Source: Bacteroides uniformis
GTDB taxonomy: Bacteria; Bacteroidota; Bacteroidia; Bacteroidales; Bacteroidaceae
DNA: 64,000 bases
Direction: 5' to 3'
Assembly (NCBI RefSeq): GCF_025147485.1
Contig: NZ_CP102263.1
Coordinates: 1,501,501-1,565,500 of the forward strand
A model generated the notes under the pieces. That model ran no database searches, was not told the origin of the DNA, and saw only the letters and a list, made by a program, of their open reading frames with translations. Below, piece by piece: positions 57,197 to 64,000 of the stretch (positions are counted from its first letter, which is position 1; each line of letters starts with the position of its first letter). The translations under genes were made by a program, and so were the position numbers.

Positions 57197-58768
57197 ATGA
57201 AATTAAGATATTCTTTAATGCTCGGAGCGCTCCTTATATTGGCTGGCACTTCGTGTGAAGACAAATTGGATATACCTCAAAAAGGTGTATTGGACTTTTC
57301 CACTTATTATAAAACTGACGAACAAGCTCAAGCAGCGGCTGATGCGCTTTATATACAACTCAAGGGTACATACTATAACTATACGATGATGAAGAATGCC
57401 CTTTCGGACGATGTTTGGGCAGGTGGTGGTGGTCGTAATGACAATGCAGAGCTGGAAGGCTGTAATGAATATTCATTTGGCTCAGACCAAAGTTTTATCG
57501 GAGGCGTATGGGAAAGCTACTATCAGCTTATTTATAAGGCGAATGTGATTCTGGGACGTGTTGAGCCTGATACTGATTTGAAGAAGAAGGCTTGTGCTGA
57601 AGCCAAGTTCTTCCGTGCTTTTGCTTATTTTGATTTAGTTTCTATGTGGGGTGATGTACCATTGGTAGACCATGAACTTGATAAATCCGAATATCAGTTG
57701 GCTCGTTCGCCTAAGGCTGATATTTGGGCGTTGATAGAGCGGGACCTGACTGAAGCTATCAATTCAGGACTCTTGGAGGAAAAGAAGAGTGTAGATGATA
57801 AAACGACATGGCGTGTTACCAAGCAGTTGGCACAAGCTATATTGGGTAAAGCTTATTTATGGCAAGAAAAATTCCATGAAGCTGCTGTTGTCTTGAATGA
57901 GGTTAGAGCTAGCGGTAAGTATAAACTTTATGATGGAAATTATGAGGATATCTTGACCTACAAGGCTGAGTATAATTGTGAAAGTATGCTCGAAAGTAAC
58001 CGTATTTTTGATGCAAGTAATTCCATGGATGAGTTCAGTTTCTTTGAGGTGATGAATCATTGGCGCACTGATAAGTTGGATATGTCTGGCTCTAACAATC
58101 AGTTTAATGGTACCGGATGGGGATTTATGGTTCCTCAGAAAAAGTTGTATGATGCATTTGTTCAGGAAGAGGGTGTAGATGGTTATCGGTTGAATCAGAC
58201 AATGAAAACCTATGACCAAATTACTCAATTGGGTGTCAAGGTTGCCAAAGGGCAGAGTTTGATTAATGAAGGTTATTTCATGTGGAAACGTCGCTTCTCG
58301 AATGTAGAATCTCCTGCTGGGTTCTGGTGTTCATATAATAACTATCGTTGGATGCGTTATGCTGAAGTCTTGTTACTGGCAGCTGAAGCAAACCTGAAGG
58401 ATGGCAATCAATCCGAAGCTGATGCTTGCTTGAATGAGGTGCGTCAGCGTGCAAGATTGGATGCTAAGACAGCTACCCTGGATGCCATTAAATTGGAAAA
58501 GAGACTGGAACTCTGTTCTGAATATACCCGTTATCAGGATATTATCCGTTGGAAAGATGCGGAGGCTTTGCTTAAGGATCAGGGTGAAAGAACACCTATC
58601 TTGTCAAATAAGGCAGGAAAAGATGAGCCGGATAATGTAGCGGTAGAATACATTCAGTATAACAAGGATAAAACGCGTTATGGTTTCAAGGAAAGACATT
58701 ATTTGTTGCCTATTCCGGCAAAGGAGATCCGCTTGAATCCGAATATGGAACAAAATGCAGGTTGGTAA
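57197..58768 (+). CDS. SusD/RagB-family surface glycan-binding lipoprotein
   Basis: A 523-residue lipoprotein with lipobox AGTSC (Cys20) and CEDKLDIPQKGVLDFSTYYKTDEQAQ, the typical SusD start. TPR-like helices follow (EAKFFRAFAYFDLVSMWGDVPLVD; ALLLAAEANL-type segments). The C terminus YLLPIPAKEIRLNPNMEQNAGW is the conserved RagB/SusD end. It forms the lid on the SusC-like receptor. Two hairpins follow before the GH3 gene. Confidence 0.95.
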   Translation: MKLRYSLMLGALLILAGTSCEDKLDIPQKGVLDFSTYYKTDEQAQAAADALYIQLKGTYYNYTMMKNALSDDVWAGGGGRNDNAELEGCNEYSFGSDQSFIGGVWESYYQLIYKANVILGRVEPDTDLKKKACAEAKFFRAFAYFDLVSMWGDVPLVDHELDKSEYQLARSPKADIWALIERDLTEAINSGLLEEKKSVDDKTTWRVTKQLAQAILGKAYLWQEKFHEAAVVLNEVRASGKYKLYDGNYEDILTYKAEYNCESMLESNRIFDASNSMDEFSFFEVMNHWRTDKLDMSGSNNQFNGTGWGFMVPQKKLYDAFVQEEGVDGYRLNQTMKTYDQITQLGVKVAKGQSLINEGYFMWKRRFSNVESPAGFWCSYNNYRWMRYAEVLLLAAEANLKDGNQSEADACLNEVRQRARLDAKTATLDAIKLEKRLELCSEYTRYQDIIRWKDAEALLKDQGERTPILSNKAGKDEPDNVAVEYIQYNKDKTRYGFKERHYLLPIPAKEIRLNPNMEQNAGW

Positions 58769-58783
58769 AGCGTATAAAGAATC

Positions 58784-58829
58784 AAAATCTAACTTCGTCG
58801 TCTGATGCAGATAAACAAAATTAGATTTT
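58784..58829 (+). terminator. Hairpin after susD (AAAATCTAA/TTAGATTTT)
   Basis: AAAATCTAA (58784-58792) pairs with TTAGATTTT (58821-58829) over a 28-base loop, with TTTTTC at the end. It lies 16 bases after the susD stop. Confidence 0.5.
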
Positions 58830-58854
58830 TCTAACTGATTAATTGTTTGTAGAA

Positions 58855-58894
58855 GAAGTCCCCCGTGGGAATCAGCTAATTGTACGGGGGCTTC
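58855..58894 (+). terminator. GC-rich attenuating hairpin before the GH3 gene
   Basis: GAAGTCCCCCGT pairs with ACGGGGGCTTC (one bulged base) around a 17-base loop; a T-rich stretch (TTTTGTGGCTTTTT) follows. It should lower transcription into the GH3 and esterase genes relative to susCD, the usual pattern in Bacteroides PULs. Confidence 0.78.
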
Positions 58895-58921
58895 TTTTGT
58901 GGCTTTTTAAATATAATATAT

Positions 58922-61288
58922 ATGAGAAGATTGTCAATTACTTTATTTTCACTCTGTCTGGCATCTGCCTTGACTGCACAGACGACCGGTTCGAATCAGT
59001 CAGTCAGACTGCGTGCCGACAATATCGACGAAGTGGTCAGTGCTATGACCCTCGAAGAGAAGGTACACCTCGTCATCGGTTGTGGGATGTCGATGGGAAG
59101 TGATACCAAGTTTCCCGGAACAGCGGGACGTACTTACGACATTCCCCGACTGGGTATCCCTTCCGCCTATCTTGCCGACGGACCGCACCGGTTGGCGATG
59201 GCTGCCAAGCGGGAATTCGACAGCCGTACTTATCATGCTACGGAATTCCCTTCCAGCACCACGGTGGCAGCTACTTTCAATCCGGATGCAGCCCATAAGG
59301 TGGGACGTACTTTGGGTATGGAAGTGAAGGATTATGGTTTGGATGTGTTGCTGGCACCGGGTGTCAACCTGATGCGAAATGTGCTTTGCGGACGTAACCA
59401 TGAATATTATTCGGAAGATCCGGTGTTGGCTGGTAAAATGGCTGCTGCCTATATCAATGGAGTCCAGAGCCGGGGGACAGGTACCTGCCTGAAACACTTT
59501 GCCGTGAACAACCAGGAGACCAACCGCAATAACAACGACTCTCGCCTGACACAGCGCCCCTTGCGCGAGCTGTATTTGAAGTGCTTCGAGATTGCTGTCA
59601 AAGAGTCTCAGCCCTGGAGCGTGATGACCGCCTACAATAAGGTGAACGGCAAATATACCTGCGAGGACCGCGAACTGACAGAAGACATCCTCCGCGACGA
59701 ATGGGGATTCAAGGGACTGGTGATGTCCGACTGGAATGCCGGAAAAGATGCCGTGACCTCCATCGTAGCAGGAAACGACATGCTTCAACCGGGGCAAGAC
59801 CGCCAGTATAAAGCTATTTTGGAAGCCGTAGAGAACGGTACACTGGATTTGGCACTCCTCGACCGCAGCGTGAAGCGTGTGCTGGAGTTTGTGGTCAAGA
59901 GCCATACCTTTGCCGGCTACGAGTATCCCAATAAAACCGATTTGGAGGCTCATGCGCAAGTAGACCGTGAGATAGGTGCGGAAGGTATCGTGCTGCTGGA
60001 TAACAAGCAGGCGCTACCCATGGCTGCCGGCATCAAAAAAGTGGCCCTTTATGGAACTACTTCCTATGACATGGTTCCTGCCGGCATGGGCTTTGGCAGT
60101 ACGGGCATCGGCTATTACACGGTTTCTATGGTAGAAGGTTTGCGCAATGCGGGCTACATCGTGGACAAAGAATTGCTGAACTGCTACAAGAAGCATATGG
60201 CCGACGAGCAGAAACGGCTCTTTCCTCACGGAAAACCGCCTTTCGCCTTTACTCCGCTGCCCCGTGCCGAGGAGTTCCTGCCCACTGCCGAGGAACTGGC
60301 TGCACAAGTGAAGGCCAACGACATTGCCGTGCTTACGCTGGGGCGTGTCAGTGGCGAGGGCTGTGACCGCCGTGTGGAAGATTTCCTCCTGAAGGAGAAC
60401 GAATTGGCTCTGATTAAGCAAGTGTCTGCCGCTTATCGTGCTGCAGGCAAGAAACTGGTGGTGGTTCTCAACATCTGCAGCCCGGTGGAGACTGCTTCTT
60501 GGAAGGGACTGGCAGATGCAGTGGTTTGTGCCTTCCAGCCGGGACAAGAGGTGGGTAATTGTATCACGGACATCCTGACCGGAAAGGTGAATCCTTCGGG
60601 CAAGTTACCCATGACGTTTGCCGTGAAATATGGCGATGCGCCGTCGGATGCTAACTTCCCTTTTGATTACGAGTTCAAGATGCCGTCGTTTGCTATGGGT
60701 ACCGGCATGAACTTCAAGTCCGAAAAGAAAGAGGAGAAACCGAAGGAACCGGAGAAAAATGTGGATTTCACCAACTATGAAGAGGGAATCTATGTGGGTT
60801 ATCGCTATTTCGACACTTTCGGTAAAGAGGTTTCCTATCCGTTCGGTCATGGTTTGAGCTATACTGCTTTTGACTATGCGGTAGAGAACGCCAAAATGGA
60901 TGCCGACCGCTGTGAGTTGAAAGTGAGCGTGAAGAACATCGGCAAGGTGGCAGGGCGTGAAGCTGTACAACTCTATGTGAAAGCTCCGAATGGGGGACTT
61001 GACAAGCCTGCCAAGGAGTTGAAGGCCTTCGGCAAAACTGCCTTGCTCCAGCCGGGCGAGAGCCAGACACTGATTCTGACTTGGAACGTGATGGACATGG
61101 CTTCCTTTAATGAGAAAAACAGCTCTTGGGAGTTGGCTAAGGGTGAATATCAGTGGATGGTTGCCGCATCTTCGGCCGATGTGCGTTGCACAGCGGTACA
61201 GAGGGTGACAAAGGCACGCAAGCAGAAAGTGCATGATGCCATGCGGGCGCAAGTGCCTGTGGCTGTGTATCCGATGGTGAAGAGATGA
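58922..61288 (+). CDS. GH3 beta-glycosidase
   Basis: A 788-residue secreted enzyme from the ATG 58922 (an earlier in-frame ATG at 58880 lies in the hairpin tail). Signal peptide LSITLFSLCLASALTAQ. The GH3 N-terminal barrel contains KHFAVNNQETNRN and the nucleophile aspartate about 270 in GLVMSDWNAG. The C-terminal sandwich has the acid/base region near LGRVSGEGCDRR, then a fibronectin-III-like domain ending near residue 760. Substrate is most likely a beta-glucoside or beta-xyloside. It is followed by three esterase genes on the same strand. Confidence 0.93.
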   Translation: MRRLSITLFSLCLASALTAQTTGSNQSVRLRADNIDEVVSAMTLEEKVHLVIGCGMSMGSDTKFPGTAGRTYDIPRLGIPSAYLADGPHRLAMAAKREFDSRTYHATEFPSSTTVAATFNPDAAHKVGRTLGMEVKDYGLDVLLAPGVNLMRNVLCGRNHEYYSEDPVLAGKMAAAYINGVQSRGTGTCLKHFAVNNQETNRNNNDSRLTQRPLRELYLKCFEIAVKESQPWSVMTAYNKVNGKYTCEDRELTEDILRDEWGFKGLVMSDWNAGKDAVTSIVAGNDMLQPGQDRQYKAILEAVENGTLDLALLDRSVKRVLEFVVKSHTFAGYEYPNKTDLEAHAQVDREIGAEGIVLLDNKQALPMAAGIKKVALYGTTSYDMVPAGMGFGSTGIGYYTVSMVEGLRNAGYIVDKELLNCYKKHMADEQKRLFPHGKPPFAFTPLPRAEEFLPTAEELAAQVKANDIAVLTLGRVSGEGCDRRVEDFLLKENELALIKQVSAAYRAAGKKLVVVLNICSPVETASWKGLADAVVCAFQPGQEVGNCITDILTGKVNPSGKLPMTFAVKYGDAPSDANFPFDYEFKMPSFAMGTGMNFKSEKKEEKPKEPEKNVDFTNYEEGIYVGYRYFDTFGKEVSYPFGHGLSYTAFDYAVENAKMDADRCELKVSVKNIGKVAGREAVQLYVKAPNGGLDKPAKELKAFGKTALLQPGESQTLILTWNVMDMASFNEKNSSWELAKGEYQWMVAASSADVRCTAVQRVTKARKQKVHDAMRAQVPVAVYPMVKR

Positions 61289-61375
61289 GGGGGATATGCG
61301 TGAAAAAACTGATATATATCAATTAGTTTTAGAGTGGAAAACGCTTATTTTGTAGTACATTTTTAAATCGATACC

Positions 61376-62260
61376 ATGAAAAGATTGATACTCTCTCTTT
61401 TAGCCGTCTGCTTGCTGTGGATGGCAAATGCACAAAATCCTGCATGGGGACCGCAAAGCAAGGTAGTGACCGACAGCATCTACAGCCAGGTATTGAAAGC
61501 ACACCGTGCCTACACCATCTATCTGCCGCAAAGCTATAGCAATGAAACGGATAGGAAATATCCTATCCTCTATTTGCTGCACGGCATGTCGGGGGTGAAT
61601 ACCAGTTGGTTTACAGACCAACGTGTGAAGGACGTGATGGACCAGTTGGTGGCATCGGGCGAGGCTTGCGAGATGATTATCGTCAGCCCTAATGCCGGAG
61701 GCAATCCGGCTACTTGCTGGAACGGCTACTTCAACATGCCGGGCTGGGCTTACGAAGATTTCTTCTATAAGGAGTTCCTTCCTTATATAGAGAAGACTTA
61801 CCGGGTGAAAGGTGATAAGCGGCATCGTGCCATTGCCGGACTTTCTATGGGCGGAGGTGGAACGGCAAGCTATGCACAGCGCTATCCGGATATGTATTGT
61901 GCTGCCTATGCCATGAGTGCTTTGATGAACATCCCCGTCAGTGGTGAGGAGGTGGGAAAAGATCCCGACCCCACAAACAAGATGGCTGTGCTGACGCGTT
62001 CTGTGCAGGAACATAGTTGCATCAGGTATGTGGTTGAGGCAGATGATGCGCGTAAGGCACAGCTTCGTACAGTACAGTGGTTTGTGGATTGCGGAGATGA
62101 TGACTTTCTGCTGGACCGTAATATAGAGTTTTTCCAAGCGATGCGTAATGCCGGTATCCCTTGCCAGTTCCGTGTGCGGGATGGCGGACATACCAGCGAA
62201 TATTGGCATTCGGCACTTTATATGTGCCTGCCTTTTGTAAGTCGCAGCTTTGCTAAATAA
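61376..62260 (+). CDS. CE1-type esterase (EsteraseD/feruloyl-esterase-like)
   Basis: A 294-residue secreted alpha/beta-hydrolase. Signal peptide LILSLLAVCLLWMANAQ. YLLHGMSGVNTSW marks the oxyanion region, IAGLSMGGGGTA holds the serine nucleophile (about residue 160), and DGGHTSEYW the histidine. The family includes feruloyl and acetyl-xylan esterases. It has no carbohydrate-binding domain, unlike the two following genes. Confidence 0.88.
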   Translation: MKRLILSLLAVCLLWMANAQNPAWGPQSKVVTDSIYSQVLKAHRAYTIYLPQSYSNETDRKYPILYLLHGMSGVNTSWFTDQRVKDVMDQLVASGEACEMIIVSPNAGGNPATCWNGYFNMPGWAYEDFFYKEFLPYIEKTYRVKGDKRHRAIAGLSMGGGGTASYAQRYPDMYCAAYAMSALMNIPVSGEEVGKDPDPTNKMAVLTRSVQEHSCIRYVVEADDARKAQLRTVQWFVDCGDDDFLLDRNIEFFQAMRNAGIPCQFRVRDGGHTSEYWHSALYMCLPFVSRSFAK

Positions 62261-62291
62261 CAAAAAGCTAATTCATTTAATATAAGAAATT

Positions 62292-63497
62292 ATGAAAAGA
62301 TTATTAAGTTCGGCAGCGATGCTGCTGGTCTGCTGTGTCACCCTTTTTGCACAGCAAGCTCTTTGGGGAGGTGCGGCGGTTGTCTCTCCTGATATTCATG
62401 ACGACAACACGGTTACTTTTCGCTTGAAAGCTCCTAAGGCTGTAAGGGTGCAGATTACTGGTGATTTTCTGCCTCCACAAACTATTAAGACTCCTCGTGG
62501 CGATTATGATGCACCGGGCATTGCCGATTTGACAGAGGGGAAGGATGGCGTTTGGGAATTTACTACTCCCGAACCATTGAAGCCGGAACTTTATGGATAC
62601 TCCTTTATTGTGGATGGATTGAGAATGATGGACCCGAGCAATGTTTACATGATTCGGGATGTGGCTACCGTGACCAATGTATTTATCATCGGTGGTGACC
62701 GTGCCGATTTGTATAAAGTGAATAAGGTACCCCATGGAACGGTAAGTCGCATGTGGTACAATAGTCCTTCGCTGGGAATGGACCGCCGTCTGACGATTTA
62801 CACTCCGGCTGGTTATGAAACCAGCGGCAAGCGTTATCCGGTATTTTATCTGCTTCATGGTGCAGGTGGTGATGAGGAAGCTTGGATTGCTCTTGGCCGT
62901 ACTTCGCAGATATTGGATAATCTCATTGCACAAGGCAAGGCTAAACCTATGATTGTGGTGATGACTAACGGCAATGCTTGGCAAGATGCTGCTGCAGGTG
63001 AATCTCCCAAGGGTTTTGTTGCCCCCTCCATGCGTCCCGACGAAAGAGCGAAGGTGGCGGAAGGTGCTTTTGAACTCTCGTTTCCCGAAATTGTGAAGTT
63101 CGTGGAGAAGAATTTCCGCACTCTTGCCAATAAGAAGAACCGTGCTATTGCCGGGCTTTCTATGGGTAGTTTCCACTCTTGCAATATTTCCAAGTATTAC
63201 CCGGACATGTTCGACTATGTAGGTCTTTTCTCCGGTGCAAGTACCGGAAACGATAAATCGACTTGTCCGGTCTATACCGACTTCGAAGGTAAGCTGAAGA
63301 CTCAGTTTGCCAAGAAACCGGCTCTTTACTTCATCGCATGCGGCAAGACGGACTTTGTTTATAAAGGTGTGGCCGACTTTCGCAAGTTGCTTGACGACAA
63401 TGGTTATAAGTACGAGTATCTTGAAACGGGCGAGGGACATATCTGGAGGAACTGGCGAATCTATCTGACGGAGTTCGCGCCGAAGTTGTTCAAATAA
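62292..63497 (+). CDS. CBM48-like plus CE1 esterase, copy 1
   Basis: A 401-residue secreted two-domain enzyme: signal (LLSSAAMLLVCCVTLFAQ), an N-terminal immunoglobulin-like CBM48/E-set domain (residues about 25-130: NTVTFRLKAPKAVRVQITGDF; WEFTTPEPLKPELYGYSF), then a CE1 alpha/beta-hydrolase with FYLLHGAGGDEEAW and IAGLSMGSFHS. It probably removes feruloyl or acetyl groups from hemicellulose. It is 31 bases after the preceding esterase and 45 bases before a near-duplicate. Confidence 0.9.
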   Translation: MKRLLSSAAMLLVCCVTLFAQQALWGGAAVVSPDIHDDNTVTFRLKAPKAVRVQITGDFLPPQTIKTPRGDYDAPGIADLTEGKDGVWEFTTPEPLKPELYGYSFIVDGLRMMDPSNVYMIRDVATVTNVFIIGGDRADLYKVNKVPHGTVSRMWYNSPSLGMDRRLTIYTPAGYETSGKRYPVFYLLHGAGGDEEAWIALGRTSQILDNLIAQGKAKPMIVVMTNGNAWQDAAAGESPKGFVAPSMRPDERAKVAEGAFELSFPEIVKFVEKNFRTLANKKNRAIAGLSMGSFHSCNISKYYPDMFDYVGLFSGASTGNDKSTCPVYTDFEGKLKTQFAKKPALYFIACGKTDFVYKGVADFRKLLDDNGYKYEYLETGEGHIWRNWRIYLTEFAPKLFK

Positions 63498-63542
63498 GAG
63501 GATTTGGTATAACTAATTTAATAACAAAATAACATACGTATC

Positions 63543-64000
63543 ATGAAAAGAATTTCTATTTTGTCAGCTCTGTTGCTGATGTGTGCGATGACTTTCGCGC
63601 AACAAGCTCTCTGGGGAGGCGCTCCCGTGGTCTCACCTGAGATACACGACAACAATACAGTAACTTTCCGCTTGAAGGCGCCGAAAGCCGTAAAGGTGCA
63701 AGTAACCGGCGACTTCCTGCCTACGCAGAAAATCAAGACTCCTTTTGGTGAGTTTGATGGTCCGGGTGTGGCAGATTTGAAAGAGAACAAGGACGGTGTG
63801 TGGGAATTCACTACTCCCGAACCGCTGAAACCGGAACTCTACAGCTACACTTTCCTGGTAGACGGACTGAAGATTAACGACCCTGCCAACGTCTATATGA
63901 TTCGAGACGTGGCAAGCGTGACGAATGTATTCATCATCGGTGGTGACGAGCGCATCGACCTTTACAAAGTGAATAAAGTTCCTCATGGAACGGTATCTAA
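63543..64000 (+). CDS. CBM48-like plus CE1 esterase, copy 2 (partial, runs off window)
   Basis: The first 152 codons are present. Signal peptide ILSALLLMCAMTFAQ is followed by QQALWGGAPVVSPEIHDNN, then the CBM48-like domain. It is closely similar to the preceding protein over this whole length (shared blocks NTVTFRLKAPKAV, WEFTTPEPLKPELY, ANVYMIRDVA, VTNVFIIGGD), so the pair arose by tandem duplication. The catalytic domain lies beyond the window end. Confidence 0.9.
   Translation, partial: MKRISILSALLLMCAMTFAQQALWGGAPVVSPEIHDNNTVTFRLKAPKAVKVQVTGDFLPTQKIKTPFGEFDGPGVADLKENKDGVWEFTTPEPLKPELYSYTFLVDGLKINDPANVYMIRDVASVTNVFIIGGDERIDLYKVNKVPHGTVS

Noticed and set aside
62304..63440. 378-codon minus-strand frame opposite the CBM48-CE1 esterase
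   Set aside because: The plus-strand protein has signal peptide and catalytic motifs; the reverse frame is a shadow with no family features.

Overview
The window reads as the chromosome of a human-gut Bacteroides species. Evidence: SusC/SusD pair with a hybrid two-component sensor, Bacteroides-type promoters (TTTG, about 19-20 bases, TAnnTTTG), DUF3244 and head-GIN proteins, TPR lipoproteins with C-terminal helix-turn-helix, and near absence of Shine-Dalgarno sequences. The species cannot be fixed from the sequence alone. I saw no rRNA, tRNA or CRISPR.

Region 1 (1-19.8 kb) is a cell-surface glycan (LPS/LOS) region. It starts with an aminotransferase, LicC-like nucleotidyltransferase and LicD set that probably makes and attaches a CDP-activated amino-alcohol phosphate. 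Next come a GT2, a GT9 heptosyltransferase-like enzyme, and the ADP-heptose operon (sugar kinase-like gene, gmhA, gmhB, hldE) with an LtaS-like membrane phosphotransferase. A nine-gene, tightly packed, AT-rich glycosyltransferase operon follows (CDP-glycerol-type transferase, four GT2-type, WbsX/GH99-like, two GT4, GT11 fucosyltransferase).

Region 2 (19.8-24.7 kb) directly abuts the glycan operon. It holds an outer-membrane beta-barrel, a 656-residue MACPF lipoprotein with five C-terminal FG-GAP-like repeats, a DUF3244 protein, and a TPR/HTH regulator. A helically phased five-fold GTATAAT array sits in front of the MACPF operon. This resembles known Bacteroides MACPF antibacterial toxins, which map beside surface-glycan or OMP target genes, but the repeat-bearing architecture is unusual.

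Region 3 (25-32.5 kb): an MsbA-like ABC exporter, a four-gene operon for 3-keto-glycoside metabolism (two Gfo/Idh/MocA oxidoreductases, DUF1080, TIM-barrel isomerase), and a viroplasmin-type RNase H.

Region 4 (32.57-35.29 kb) is a complete 2,700-bp IS1595-family element with 27-bp inverted repeats and a perfect 8-bp target duplication. It carries four non-transposase genes, divergent promoters and a 110-nt hairpin leader. It landed 12 bases upstream of a nitroreductase start codon.

Region 5 (35.3-48 kb) is housekeeping and regulatory: aroK, speA, argB, an ECF sigma/anti-sigma-like pair, a second TPR/HTH regulator with a lipoprotein plus TonB-receptor-like operon, a GIN-domain lipoprotein, a YgjP-type metallopeptidase, and an 11-bp-periodic TGCA array of about 18 units between 47,288 and 47,485.

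Region 6 (48-64 kb) is an esterase-rich polysaccharide utilization locus: HTCS sensor, carboxylesterase, SusC, SusD, GH3, a CE1-type esterase, and two tandem CBM48-CE1 esterases (the last cut by the window end). It probably targets an ester-decorated plant glucan or xylan.
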